NCBI RefSeq assembly: GCF_018531465.1
Contig: NZ_JAHDTF010000028.1
Location: 1 to 64,000 of the forward strand
DNA length: 64,000 nt
Source of the DNA: Sphaerisporangium fuscum
GTDB taxonomy: Bacteria; Actinomycetota; Actinomycetes; Streptosporangiales; Streptosporangiaceae
Reading direction: 5' to 3'
The notes below the pieces were generated by a model that searched no databases, was not told the DNA's origin, and worked only from the letters and a program-made list of their open reading frames with translations. Positions 1 through 8,865 of this stretch are shown here, one piece after another (within the stretch, counting starts at the first letter, position 1; every line of letters begins with the position of its first letter). A program made the position numbers and the translations under genes.

Positions 1-123
1 CAAAATCTCGGCATCCGGGTCTCCCAGCTCGGCGACCGCGCCGGAGTGATCGGCGCCTCGGTCCTGGTCATCGAGCACGTGCTCAACCCCGTCGCCGTCG
101 ACCGCTCCGTAGCGGGCGGCTAG
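1..123 (+). CDS. ROK family protein, C-terminal fragment
   Basis: The first 40 codons read in frame 1 and stop with TAG at 121-123. The residues GDRAGVIGASVLVIEHVL match the end of ROK proteins (sugar kinases or XylR/NagC-type repressors), where a Gly-Asp followed by a GxxGA turn and a long helix closes the fold. Whether an N-terminal helix-turn-helix is present cannot be seen because the gene runs off the left edge. It is followed by about 100 bp without a gene. Confidence 0.75.
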   Translation, partial: QNLGIRVSQLGDRAGVIGASVLVIEHVLNPVAVDRSVAGG

Positions 124-227
124 CACCCGAACAGGTACCGGCCGCGGTGCTGGGCGGGCTCACCCCTGCTGTGAGGGCGGCGTCCCCGGCCTGGCCGTCC
201 TCCTCGCTAGGAGCAGGATCGGCGTGC

Positions 228-1244
228 TCAGTCGCGTGAGCGGACGGGCCCGGTCGTGCCGCGGAGCGAGATGGGCGGGGCGATCAAGAGGTGGCGGTGC
301 GGGATCGCGGGGTCGGCGATGCGCCTGATGAGCAGTTCGACGGCACGGGCGCCCATCTCGTCGGCCGGGACGTCGGCGGCGGTGAGCGGCGGCTGCAGGT
401 TCTCGGCCCAGTGCTGGGCGGCCACGCCGGCGATGGAGAAGTCCCGGGGCACGGCCAGGCCCGCCTCGGCCAGCGCGCGGTACATGCCGGACACCGCCGC
501 CTCGTTGATGGTGGCGATGGCCGTCAGCTCCGGGTGGTCGGCGAGGAGTTGCCGGAGGCAGGTCTGCCCCGCCTGGGCGTCGTCGGCGCAGCAGACGTGC
601 ACGCCCCGCAGGCCGCGTTCGGCGATGGCGCGATCGAAACCGGCCTGCGCGCGATGGCCGGGACCGTACCCGGCGGCGACCAGCTCGGCGTTGCGGTTGA
701 CCAGGGCGAGATGCCGGTGGCCGAGGTCCGCCAGGTGATGCACGCACCTGCCGATGAGCGTCTCGTAGTCGATGTCCACCCAGGACATGTCCTCAGGGTG
801 GCGGGTGCGGCCGATGCCGACGAACGGCAGCCCGCTCTCCAGTAGCCGGCTCACCCGGTCGTCCTCCAGCCGGATCTCCATGAGGACGACGCCGTCCACG
901 CGCTTGCCGGTGACGACGCGTTCGAAGGAACGGTCGTGCTCGCCGCCCGAAGGGGAGAGCAGGACGTCCAGGTCGGCGCGGGCGGCGGCGTCGACCACGC
1001 TGGCCACGAAGCCGAGCTGCATGTCGGTCAGCCGCTGGCCGGCCGGTGGTATGACGAGGCCGATGGTGCGGGTGCGGCCCTCCTTCAGCGCGCGGGCGGC
1101 GGCGTTGGGCCGGTAGCCGAGTTCGTCGATGACCGTCTGGATGCGCCGCTTGGTCGCCTCCGACACCGGGCGCCTGCCGGTGAGCGCGTACGAGACGGTG
1201 CTCCGCGACACGCCCGCCCGCTTGGCGATCTCTCCGATGTTCAC
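228..1244 (-). CDS. LacI family transcriptional repressor
   Basis: Sugar-responsive repressor of 338 residues. The N-terminus carries the LacI helix-turn-helix and hinge (NIGEIAKRAGVSRSTVSYAL, then a hinge ending RPNAAARALKEGRT). The remainder is a periplasmic-binding-protein-like effector domain beginning TIGLVIPP. The GTG at 1244 is chosen because GAGGAG lies about 6 nt upstream and it places the HTH at the N-terminus; an upstream GTG at 1310 is in frame but has no support. It is divergent from the ABC importer at 1487, and the gap holds two palindromes with the central CG typical of LacI operators. It most likely represses itself and that importer. The same palindrome also lies before several distant glycosidase genes, so its regulon may be larger (inference). 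Confidence 0.92.
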   Translation of the reverse strand: MNIGEIAKRAGVSRSTVSYALTGRRPVSEATKRRIQTVIDELGYRPNAAARALKEGRTRTIGLVIPPAGQRLTDMQLGFVASVVDAAARADLDVLLSPSGGEHDRSFERVVTGKRVDGVVLMEIRLEDDRVSRLLESGLPFVGIGRTRHPEDMSWVDIDYETLIGRCVHHLADLGHRHLALVNRNAELVAAGYGPGHRAQAGFDRAIAERGLRGVHVCCADDAQAGQTCLRQLLADHPELTAIATINEAAVSGMYRALAEAGLAVPRDFSIAGVAAQHWAENLQPPLTAADVPADEMGARAVELLIRRIADPAIPHRHLLIAPPISLRGTTGPVRSRD

Positions 1245-1285
1245 CCGTGCTCCTCGTCCTGTTCGCTCCTCGGTGACCATCGTAA

Positions 1286-1300
1286 GTCGAACCGGTTCAC
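1286..1300. promoter_or_regulatory. LacI-type operator near repressor start
   Basis: GTCGAACCGGTTCAC contains the perfect 10-bp palindrome GAACCGGTTC (1289-1298). It sits 45 bp before the repressor start and is a likely autoregulatory operator. It shares the TCGAACCG half-site with the box at 1423-1438. Confidence 0.6.
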
Positions 1301-1390
1301 CCGGCGGCACCCTGCCCGATCACCCGCGGGGGATGTCCGTCCTGCGCGCCTCGCGCGCGACATCTCCGCGGCCCTTGCGCCCGCGTCCCA

Positions 1391-1438
1391 TTGACGTCCA
1401 CGGCGAAGCGGGCCTATGTTCGGTCGAACCGATTCGAC
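1391..1438 (+). promoter_or_regulatory. Promoter and operator of importer operon
   Basis: TTGACG (1391-1396), an 18-bp spacer and TATGTT (1415-1420) form a sigma-70-like promoter. GTCGAACCGATTCGAC (1423-1438) begins at about the transcription start and is an imperfect 16-bp palindrome. A repressor bound there would block RNA polymerase. The 14-mer CGAACCGATTCGAC is repeated exactly at 27159-27172. Confidence 0.7.
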
Positions 1439-1486
1439 TCGGTCCGGAAGTCAGCCCGGTCACGCCTGTCAGCGGAGGTCAGCTCA

Positions 1487-2767
1487 ATGAGATCAGCGGC
1501 AAGGAGCCGGCGTGCGGCCGGCGCGAGTCTGGCGGTCCTGGCCGCCGTGGGCGGGCTGGTCGCCTGCTCGTCATCGTCCGGCGGGGGGACCGGTGGCGGC
1601 CCGGCGAACGGGAGCCACTCCGCCGGGGGTGGGACCTACACGATCTGGGATCCCTACCCGCAGTACGACAAGAGTTCGGCGTGGGTGAAGCTGCTGGATA
1701 AGTGCGGCGCCGACGCCGGCGTCACGGTCGAACGCACCGGTCACGACACCAGCGACCTGACCAACAAGGCGCTGCTGGCGGCCCAGCAGGGCAACTCGCC
1801 GGACGTGCTGATCGTGGACAATCCGGTGGTCTCCACACTGGCCGAGGCCGGGGTGCTCACCACCACCGAGCAGAACAAGCTCGACGTCACCGCGATCGCG
1901 CCGAACCTGCTGGCCGCGGGCCAGAGCGGCGGCAAGACCTACGGTGTCCCGATCGGCGCCAACACCCTCGCCCTGTACTACAACAAGGACCTTCTGAAGA
2001 AGGCCGGGGTGGACATCGCCTCAGTGAAGGACTGGTCCTCGCTGACCGCGGCGCTGGAGAAGGTGAAGGCGTCCGGGAAGAAGGGCATCACGTTCTCGGC
2101 GATCGGCACCGAGGAGGGCAGCTTCCAGTTCCTGCCCTGGTTCTGGGGCTCGGGCGCGAATCTCCTCAAGCTCGACTCGCCCGAGGGCGTCTCGGCGGTG
2201 GCGCTGTGGACCGACTGGCTGAAGAAGGGCTACGCCCCCAACTCCGTCATCAACAACACCCAGACGACCAGCTGGCAGGAGTTCGCCGGCGGAGACTTCG
2301 CCTTCGCCGAGAACGGCACCTGGCAGCTCGCCAACGCCAGGAAGACCGGCTTCGGCTACGGCATCATCCCGGTGCCCGGCAAGAACGGCGGCACCGCCCC
2401 CGCCCCTACCGGCGGCGAGTTCGTCAGTATCCCGGTGCGGTCCGACACGGGCCGCTACGCCACGTCCCGGAAGCTGGTGACCTGCCTGACCAGCACCGAC
2501 AACTCGCTCACCACGACGACCACGCTCTCCTACATCGCGCCCACCGAGGCGGTGCAGGCCAAGCAGGTGGCGGCCACCCCGGACCTGCGGGTGTGGGTGG
2601 ACGCGGTCAAGGCGGCCAAGGGGCGCACCAGCGACGACCTGGGCACCAAGTACCCGAAGATCTCCGAGCCGATGTGGGGCGCGGTGCAGGCGGCGCTCAG
2701 CGGGTCCAGGTCTCCCCAGGAGGCGATGGCCACCGCGCAGTCGGCGGCGGCGAGCGCGATCCAGTAG
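1487..2767 (+). CDS. ABC sugar-binding lipoprotein (system 1)
   Basis: Extracellular solute-binding protein (family 1) of 426 residues. ATG 1487 follows GGAGG at 1474-1478. The N-terminus is a lipoprotein signal: Arg-rich n-region, Ala/Val/Leu core, lipobox LVAC, then a Ser/Gly linker. The mature part starts YTIWDPYPQYD and contains a YGVPIGANTLALYYNKDLL segment typical of oligosaccharide-binding proteins. It delivers substrate to the permeases at 2772 and 3734. The substrate is unknown. The GH63-like glucosidase at the end of the operon suggests a gluco-oligosaccharide. Confidence 0.92.
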   Translation: MRSAARSRRAAGASLAVLAAVGGLVACSSSSGGGTGGGPANGSHSAGGGTYTIWDPYPQYDKSSAWVKLLDKCGADAGVTVERTGHDTSDLTNKALLAAQQGNSPDVLIVDNPVVSTLAEAGVLTTTEQNKLDVTAIAPNLLAAGQSGGKTYGVPIGANTLALYYNKDLLKKAGVDIASVKDWSSLTAALEKVKASGKKGITFSAIGTEEGSFQFLPWFWGSGANLLKLDSPEGVSAVALWTDWLKKGYAPNSVINNTQTTSWQEFAGGDFAFAENGTWQLANARKTGFGYGIIPVPGKNGGTAPAPTGGEFVSIPVRSDTGRYATSRKLVTCLTSTDNSLTTTTTLSYIAPTEAVQAKQVAATPDLRVWVDAVKAAKGRTSDDLGTKYPKISEPMWGAVQAALSGSRSPQEAMATAQSAAASAIQ

Positions 2768-2771
2768 CACC

Positions 2772-3737
2772 ATGAGCCGAGTCACACAGACACAGGCACG
2801 CCCTGCCGCCCGCGGCTCCGTACCGGCGGCGGCGCGCAGCCGCCAGGCGCCACGCGCGCGGTCCGGGCAGTGGGCGGCATGGGCCTTCCTCGCCCCGGTC
2901 GTGCTCTACCTGCTGCTGTTCTACGCCTATCCGCTCTACCGCAACGTCGAGCTGAGCCTGCGCGACTACACCGTGCGCTCCTTCGTCCAGGGCGACGCCC
3001 CGTTCGCCGGGTTCGCCAACTACGTGAAAGTGTTCACCGACGCGACCTTCTGGCCCGCGCTGTGGCACACCTCGGTGTTCACGCTGGTCTCGCTGACCTT
3101 CCAGTTCGCCATCGGGCTCGCGCTGGCGCTGTTCTTCCAGAAGAACTTCCGGCTGTCGGCCACGCTCAGAGGACTGTTCCTGGTGCCGTGGCTGCTGCCG
3201 TTGATCGTTTCCGCCTCGACCTGGTCGTGGATGCTGAACAGCGACTCCGGCGTGGTCAACGCGGTGCTGTCGTGGTTCGGGATCGGCCCGGTGAACTGGC
3301 TGACCTCGCCGGACTGGTCGCTGTGGTCGGTCGTCGTCGCCAACATCTGGATCGGCATCCCGTTCAACCTCGTGGTGCTGTACTCCGGACTGCAGACGAT
3401 CCCGCCGGCCATCCACGAGGCCGCGGCGCTGGACGGCGCGAACGGCTGGCAGCGGTTCTGGAAGGTGACGTTCCCGCTGCTGCGCCCCGTGTCGGCGATC
3501 ACGCTGCTGCTCGGCCTGGTCTACACGCTCAAGGTGTTCGACATCATCTGGATCATGACCAGGGGCGGGCCGAGCGGGGCCTCCACCACGTTCGCGACCT
3601 GGTCCTACCGGCTCGGATTCGGCAACCTGGTGCCCTCCTTCGGGCCCGGCGCCGCTGTGGGCAACCTGCTCATCGTGACGGCCCTGGTCTTCGGGCTGGT
3701 CCACATCCGCGCGCAGCGAGGGCGGACCTCGGCATGA
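2772..3737 (+). CDS. ABC sugar permease, MalF type (system 1)
   Basis: Inner-membrane permease of 321 residues with about six hydrophobic segments after a basic 35-residue cytoplasmic tail. The ATPase-docking EAA loop is visible as EAAALDGANGWQRFWKVTFPL near residue 216. The start lies 4 nt after the binding-protein stop with no clear ribosome site, so translation is probably coupled. It pairs with the next permease, overlapping it by 4 nt (ATGA). Confidence 0.92.
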   Translation: MSRVTQTQARPAARGSVPAAARSRQAPRARSGQWAAWAFLAPVVLYLLLFYAYPLYRNVELSLRDYTVRSFVQGDAPFAGFANYVKVFTDATFWPALWHTSVFTLVSLTFQFAIGLALALFFQKNFRLSATLRGLFLVPWLLPLIVSASTWSWMLNSDSGVVNAVLSWFGIGPVNWLTSPDWSLWSVVVANIWIGIPFNLVVLYSGLQTIPPAIHEAAALDGANGWQRFWKVTFPLLRPVSAITLLLGLVYTLKVFDIIWIMTRGGPSGASTTFATWSYRLGFGNLVPSFGPGAAVGNLLIVTALVFGLVHIRAQRGRTSA

Positions 3738-4540
3738 GGCGCCTCAAGACCGCGATCGGGCTCGTGCTGACCGCCGTGATGCTGTTCCCGGTCTACTGGA
3801 TGGTGAACGTGTCGTTCACCCGTGACCAGGACATGCGCAAGAGCCCGCCGAACTGGTTCCCCGCCGACGGCACTCTGGACGGCTACCGGGCGGTGCTGGA
3901 CCACCAGCTGCCCTACCTGGGGGTGAGCCTCGTCATCGGGCTCGGTACGGTGGCGCTGACCCTGGTGCTCGCGGCGCCGGCGGCGTACTCGCTGGCCAAA
4001 CTGCGCCCGCGCGGTGGCGGGGCGCTGAGCTTCGTGCTGCTGGTCGCGCAGATGATCCCCGGGATCATCATGGCCATGGGCTTCTACGCCGTCTTCCTGT
4101 CCACCGGCGTGCTCAACACCGTTCCCGGGCTCATCGTGGCCGACTCCACCCTTGCCGTGCCGTTCGCCGTGCTCGTCCTGACGGCGTTCATGTCCGCCAT
4201 CCCCGAGGAACTGCTGCAGGCCGCCCGCACCGACGGCGCGGGCGCGGTGCGCACGTTCGTCTCGATCGTGCTGCCCGTCAGCCGCAACGCGGTCATCACG
4301 GTGTCGCTGTTCGCCTTCCTGTGGGCGTGGTCGGACTTCATCTTCGCCTCCACCCTCGACCAGGGCGGCGACCACCAGCCGATCACCCTTGGCATCTACC
4401 ACTACATCGGCAACAACAACCAGGAGTGGAACGCCATCATGGCCACCGCCGTGATCGCCTCCATTCCGGCCACCATCCTGCTCGTCGTCGCCCAGCGCTT
4501 CGTCGCCGCAGGTGTCACCGCAGGCGCCGTCAAAGACTGA
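3734..4540 (+). CDS. ABC sugar permease, MalG type (system 1)
   Basis: Second permease subunit of 268 residues. The first helix starts at residue 6 (GLVLTAVMLFPVYWMVNVSF). The EAA-like loop is ELLQAARTDGAGAVRTFVSIVLP, and the C-terminus is the typical FVAAGVTAGAVKD. ATG 3734 overlaps the TGA of the previous gene. No ATPase gene follows; the next gene is a cytosolic glucosidase 25 nt downstream. Confidence 0.92.
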   Translation: MRRLKTAIGLVLTAVMLFPVYWMVNVSFTRDQDMRKSPPNWFPADGTLDGYRAVLDHQLPYLGVSLVIGLGTVALTLVLAAPAAYSLAKLRPRGGGALSFVLLVAQMIPGIIMAMGFYAVFLSTGVLNTVPGLIVADSTLAVPFAVLVLTAFMSAIPEELLQAARTDGAGAVRTFVSIVLPVSRNAVITVSLFAFLWAWSDFIFASTLDQGGDHQPITLGIYHYIGNNNQEWNAIMATAVIASIPATILLVVAQRFVAAGVTAGAVKD

Positions 4541-4564
4541 TCTTCGAGAAGGGACCCTCACTTC

Positions 4565-6235
4565 ATGACCGCCGCCGTCTCAGGCCCGGTGTTCTCCCTG
4601 CGGGAAATCCCGTTCAGCTACCGCGGTTCCTGGTTCGGTTTCTCCCCCGTGGTGGCGGAGAAGACCTATGCCGAGGACGTGCACCTGGTCTCGCACCAGA
4701 CCGGCATGCACCCGATCCTGCGGCTCATCCCCACTGCCGGCGCCGCCGTCACCGCCACCCCGCACCAGCTCACCTGGAGCCGCGACGACGGGCGGATCGA
4801 CCTCGCCTACGAGAGCGCCGACACCGTACGCCTCAAGGGACGCGGCCTCGGCCTGCGCCTGATGGCGGCCGACCCGCTGCTGACGCCGTTCAGCGGCCCG
4901 TACTTCTACCAGGACCCCGTCGACGGATCGTTCGTCTTCACCGTCTACCAGACCGGTCGCCGCTACCGGGTCACCGTGCTCGGCGGGCAGGCCGAGCCGT
5001 TCGGCGGCCAGGCGCTCGGCGCCGCCGACCGCGGCGTCGCCCTGAGCGGCGAGTGGGAGATCGCCGTCGAGGAGTACGAGACGGCCCGCGCCCCCTACGC
5101 CGGCACCGCCGCCTTCGAGCAGGTGGTCAAGGCGGCGCGCGCCGAGTTCGACGCGTTCGCCGTGGCGGTCGCCCCCTGGCGCAGCGACCGCACCCCCGCC
5201 GCCGAGCTGGCCGCCTACGTGCTGTGGTCGGCCACCGTTCGCACGGCCGGGTTCGTCACCCGGCCGGCCGTGCTGATGTCCAAGCACTGGATGGACAAGG
5301 TGTGGAGCTGGGACCACTGCTTCAACGCGATCGCCCTGGCCGGCGGCCTGCCCGAGCTGGCCTGGGATCAGTTCCGTCTGCCCTTCGACCACCAGGACGC
5401 CGCCGGCGCGCTGCCCGACTCCGTCACCCATTCCGAGGTCCTCTACAACTTCGTCAAGCCGCCCATCCACGGCTGGGCCCTGTGCCACCTGCCTCCGGAG
5501 CAGGACCCGGGCGAGACCTACCGGCTGCTGGAACGCTGGACCGTCTTCTGGCTCGACGCCCGCCGGGTCGGTGGCCGCGAGCTGCCGCACTACCAGCACG
5601 GCAACGACAGCGGCTGGGACAACGCCACCACCTTCGACCCCGAGCGGGTCGTCGAGACCGCCGACCTGGCCGCCTTCCTCGTGTTGCAGATGCGCGAGCT
5701 GGCTCGCCTGGCCCCCGGCCCGGACGCGTCCGCCCGGTGGACCGAGCGTGCCGACCGGATGCGTGACGCGCTCCTCGCCGAGCTGTGGGACGGTGAACGG
5801 TTCGTCGCCCGGGCCGCGCGCTCGGGGCGAACGTGGTCCAGCTCCAGCCTGCTCGATCTCATGCCGATCGTGCTGGGGGAGGAGCTGCCGCGCTACGTCC
5901 GGGCGGCGCTGGCCGCCCGGATCGAGCGGCACCTGACCGTGTTCGGGCTCGCGACCGAGCTGCCGGCCTCTGAGCACTACCAGGACGACGGCTACTGGCG
6001 CGGCCCCATCTGGGCGCCCTCGACGGTCCTCATCGAGGACGGCCTGCGCCGCGCCGGATATCCGGAGCTGGCCGACGAGATCAGCGCCCGCTTCCGGGCG
6101 CTGTGCGAGAGGTCGGGATTCGCCGAGAACTTCGACGCCCGCACCGGGGAAGGGCTACGCGACCGTGCCTACACCTGGACGGCCAGCGCCTACCTCATCC
6201 TCGCCGCCGCCCACGAGCGGCGAAGCAGGAGGTGA
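4565..6235 (+). CDS. GH63-like cytosolic alpha-glucosidase
   Basis: 556-residue glycosidase with an (alpha/alpha)6 barrel and no signal peptide, so it acts in the cytosol. Motifs of the GH63/MGH1-like group are visible: VWSWDHCFNAIALAGG (about residues 244-259), a DSGWDNATTFD segment and QDDGYWRGPIWAPS near residue 476. These contain the acidic residues expected for catalysis. As the last gene of the system-1 operon it probably hydrolyses the imported oligosaccharide. Mannosylglycerate or glucosylglycerate hydrolase activity is an alternative within the same fold. AAGGGA precedes the ATG by about 11 nt. Confidence 0.8.
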   Translation: MTAAVSGPVFSLREIPFSYRGSWFGFSPVVAEKTYAEDVHLVSHQTGMHPILRLIPTAGAAVTATPHQLTWSRDDGRIDLAYESADTVRLKGRGLGLRLMAADPLLTPFSGPYFYQDPVDGSFVFTVYQTGRRYRVTVLGGQAEPFGGQALGAADRGVALSGEWEIAVEEYETARAPYAGTAAFEQVVKAARAEFDAFAVAVAPWRSDRTPAAELAAYVLWSATVRTAGFVTRPAVLMSKHWMDKVWSWDHCFNAIALAGGLPELAWDQFRLPFDHQDAAGALPDSVTHSEVLYNFVKPPIHGWALCHLPPEQDPGETYRLLERWTVFWLDARRVGGRELPHYQHGNDSGWDNATTFDPERVVETADLAAFLVLQMRELARLAPGPDASARWTERADRMRDALLAELWDGERFVARAARSGRTWSSSSLLDLMPIVLGEELPRYVRAALAARIERHLTVFGLATELPASEHYQDDGYWRGPIWAPSTVLIEDGLRRAGYPELADEISARFRALCERSGFAENFDARTGEGLRDRAYTWTASAYLILAAAHERRSRR

Positions 6236-6323
6236 TTCTCGCCCCGGCGAGGCACCCCACAGGCCCCGAGGTGGGCGTTCACACTTCTTCGCGGGGCGGG
6301 CGGACCGGCTCCAGAGAGATGGG

Positions 6324-6349
6324 CGCCGGGGCCGCCGTGGGCCCCGGCG
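6324..6349. terminator. Bidirectional hairpin terminator
   Basis: CGCCGGGGCC (6324-6333) and GGCCCCGGCG (6340-6349) form a perfect 10-bp stem with a 6-nt loop. It lies between the convergent ends of the GH63-like and GH29 genes. There is no T-tract, as is common in high-GC actinobacteria. Confidence 0.6.
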
Positions 6350-6363
6350 AGGGTGTGGTGGGT

Positions 6364-6650
6364 TCAGGTCCGGGTCCACTGCTGGTTGGTGCCGCCGTGG
6401 CAGGTCCAGATTTGGACCTTGGTGCCGTTGGCGGTGCCGGCGGCGGCCACGTCCAGGCACTTGCCGGCGCCGACGGCGGTGATGGTGCCGTCGCTGTTGA
6501 TACGCCATTTCTGGTTGTTCTGGCCGTTGCAGTCCCAGATGATCACGGCTGTGCCGTCCGCGGTGGCGGCGCCGTTGACGTCCAGGCACTTGTTCCCGTA
6601 CACCCGCAGCTCACCCGAGCCGGTGGAGGTCCACTGCTGGTTGGCCTGAC
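6364..6650 (-). repeat. Group A lectin cassette copy 1 (partial)
   Basis: The beta and gamma subdomains of the fucosidase lectin differ from the copy at 8451 at only about five positions in roughly 290 bp by eye. The first (alpha) subdomain upstream is a different sequence. Alleles: TAV, NSD, CHGG, ending TRT. Confidence 0.85.
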
Positions 6651-8310
6651 CGTTGCAGTCCCACAGCGCCACCTGGGTGCCGTTCGTCTGGGAAAGGGAC
6701 GGGACGTCCAGGCACCTGCCGGCGTTGACGTTGCGCAGCACGCCGTTCGCCCCGGGATTCACCTTGATCGGCCCGTTGAAGCTGAGTTTCACGACGTATG
6801 CGAGCGCGGAGTACGGCTGGTTCGGCATCGTGATGTGCAGGCCGCTGGCGTCCTGGTTGCGCGTCGGCAGGGTGATGTACGTGCCGGCGGTGTCGCCGAT
6901 CATCTCGACCTTGCTCAGGTTGGACAGGTCGACCCTGCCGCTCGCCAGGGACGCGAGGTTGAGGGTGGCGCCGTTGCCGGGCCATCCGAGCACGGTGGCG
7001 TACAGGACGGTGTTGTCCTTGCTGCGGGTGTAGCGGATGTCCTGGGCGGTGCCGGGACGTGGCGTGGTGAACGAGCCGCCGCCCATCTTGGTAGGGCCTT
7101 CACCGTAGGTGGTCCAGGCGCGGGTGGAGTAGATCGACTCCCCGTTGCGCCTCAGGTAGGTGCCGAAGGCGTTCAGCACGTCTTTCTGGCCCTGGGGGAT
7201 CGTGCCGTCGATCATCGGTGAGATGTTCAGCAGCATGTCGCCGTTCTTGCTCACCCGGTCGATCAGCGAGTGGAGCATCGCCGGCGCGCTGTAGTAGCCG
7301 ATTCCGTTGGTGTAGGACCAGCTCGAGCTGCTGATCGCGTCGTCGGTCAGCCAGTAGGGGTACTGGATGTCGCCGGGGCCGCCGCGCTCGTAGTCGAAGA
7401 CCTCACCCTTGTTGTCGAAGCCGTCCTTGTAGGTGGCCACGACCTCCTTGCCCCAGGCGTTGGCCTGGTTGTAGTAGTACGACAGGAACTTGAGCCGCTG
7501 CGACTCGTCGACGTGGGTGAGGTTGAAGTCCTGCCAGAGGATGTCCGGCTGGGCCTTGTCGACGACCTCCTTCAGCTTGTCGTACCAGAGTTGGTTCTCC
7601 GCGGCCGGGCCGAGCTGTCCGTAGAGCTTCTTCAGCGACGTGGTGGGCTGGGCCGGCACGTGGTCGTAGTAGCCGGTGAAGTTGTAGGCATGGTGCATCG
7701 CCACCAGCAGCTTCATGTTCTTGGCGCGGATCGCGTTGGCGAACAGCTGCAGCAGATCCAGCTTGGGGCCTCGGCCGGCCGAGTTCCACTCGTTGGCCTG
7801 GCTGTTCCACATCGAGAAGCCGTCGTGATGCTCGGCGACCGGGCCGGCGAACTTGGCGCCGGAGTCGGCGATCAGCTGGGCCCACTCGTCCGGGTCGAAG
7901 TTGCCGCCCGCGGACTTCAGCTTCGGGGCGAACTGCACCCAATTGCCCGCCTTGTCGCGGGCGCCGTCGATGAAGGAGTTGTACGGCCAGGCCGAGGGAT
8001 CGCCGTAGACGCTCTTGTGGTGGTTGTTCTCCGCGGATCCGCCGACGTACATGTTCCGCGGGTACCACTCACTGCCGAAGGCGGGCGTGGCGAAGGCCCC
8101 CCAGTGCCAGTAGATGCCGAACTTCGCGTCCTGGAACCATTCCGGCGCGGCCGGATGCTGGTCCACCGACGCCCACGTGGGCTCGTAGACCGAGGGGGCG
8201 GCCGTGGCCGTGCCGGTGAGGACGGGCGCCGTGAGAAGGGCTCCGGCGAGCAGGCCGGCGCCGGCGAGGGCGGTGAGTCTGCGGAGCGCCGATAGCTTGA
8301 TGGGGGACAC
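6364..8310 (-). CDS. Secreted GH29 alpha-L-fucosidase with CBM13 lectin
   Basis: 648-residue exoenzyme. GTG 8310 has AGGAG about 6 nt upstream; the in-frame ATG at 8346 lacks a ribosome site. A Sec signal ends near TATAA. The GH29 catalytic domain follows with WFQDAKFGIYWHWGAFATPA, EHHDGFSMWNSQ and the nucleophile region PDILWQDFNL. The C-terminal about 130 residues are a ricin-type beta-trefoil with QxW repeats (NQQWTS, NQKWRI, NQQWTR) that would bind polysaccharide. It would release terminal fucose, for example from xyloglucan or pectin. The lectin is mosaic: its first subdomain (VLRNVNAGRCLDVP) resembles that of the 23205 gene, and the rest is almost identical to other lectins here. Confidence 0.92.
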   Translation of the reverse strand: MSPIKLSALRRLTALAGAGLLAGALLTAPVLTGTATAAPSVYEPTWASVDQHPAAPEWFQDAKFGIYWHWGAFATPAFGSEWYPRNMYVGGSAENNHHKSVYGDPSAWPYNSFIDGARDKAGNWVQFAPKLKSAGGNFDPDEWAQLIADSGAKFAGPVAEHHDGFSMWNSQANEWNSAGRGPKLDLLQLFANAIRAKNMKLLVAMHHAYNFTGYYDHVPAQPTTSLKKLYGQLGPAAENQLWYDKLKEVVDKAQPDILWQDFNLTHVDESQRLKFLSYYYNQANAWGKEVVATYKDGFDNKGEVFDYERGGPGDIQYPYWLTDDAISSSSWSYTNGIGYYSAPAMLHSLIDRVSKNGDMLLNISPMIDGTIPQGQKDVLNAFGTYLRRNGESIYSTRAWTTYGEGPTKMGGGSFTTPRPGTAQDIRYTRSKDNTVLYATVLGWPGNGATLNLASLASGRVDLSNLSKVEMIGDTAGTYITLPTRNQDASGLHITMPNQPYSALAYVVKLSFNGPIKVNPGANGVLRNVNAGRCLDVPSLSQTNGTQVALWDCNGQANQQWTSTGSGELRVYGNKCLDVNGAATADGTAVIIWDCNGQNNQKWRINSDGTITAVGAGKCLDVAAAGTANGTKVQIWTCHGGTNQQWTRT

Positions 8311-8380
8311 GCTGTCTCCTCGTGTTGGCCATCGTTTCGCGGACATGGGATGTATTGACGATCGGGGACGGACCGGCGGC

Positions 8381-8407
8381 CCGAGGGCGTCCGTGGGACG
8401 CCCTCGG
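8381..8407 (-). terminator. Hairpin terminator of CE1 esterase gene
   Basis: CCGAGGGCGTCC (8381-8392) and GGACGCCCTCGG (8396-8407) form a perfect 12-bp stem with a 3-nt loop. It lies 44 nt beyond the stop of the esterase at 8451 on the minus strand and upstream of the fucosidase gene. Confidence 0.65.
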
Positions 8408-8450
8408 TCGATTCAGCGCGTCGGGAATGACCTGCCGCACACGAGTGCGC

Positions 8451-8865
8451 TCAGGCGCGGGTCCACTGCTGGTTGGTGCCGGCGTGGCAGGTCCAGATCT
8501 GGACCTTGGTGCCGTTGGCGGTGCCGGCGGCGGCCACGTCCAGGCACTTGCCGGCGCCGACGGCGGTGATGGTGCCGTCGCTGTTGATGCGCCATTTCTG
8601 GTTGTTCTGGCCGTTGCAGTCCCAGATGATCACGGTTGTGCCGTCCGCGGTGGCGGCGCCGTTGACGTCCAGGCACTTGTTCCCGTAGACCCGCAGCTCA
8701 CCCGAGCCGGTGGAGGTCCACTGCTGGTTGGCCTGACCGTTGCAGTCCCAGATCTGCGCCTGGGCACCGTTCGCCTGTGAGGCGCCGCTGACGTCCAGGC
8801 ACCGGCCCGATCCCACGCCCTTCAGCGCACTCGTGTCACCCGGAGGCGTCGGAGTGGGCGAGGGG
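8451..8865 (-). repeat. Group A lectin cassette copy 2 with linker
   Basis: The lectin plus part of the PT linker is nearly identical in DNA to 20838-21252. About 47 bp of linker (encoding roughly SPTPTPPGDTSALKG) are identical, so the module moved together with its linker. Alleles: TTV, NSD, CHAG, ending TRA. Confidence 0.85.
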
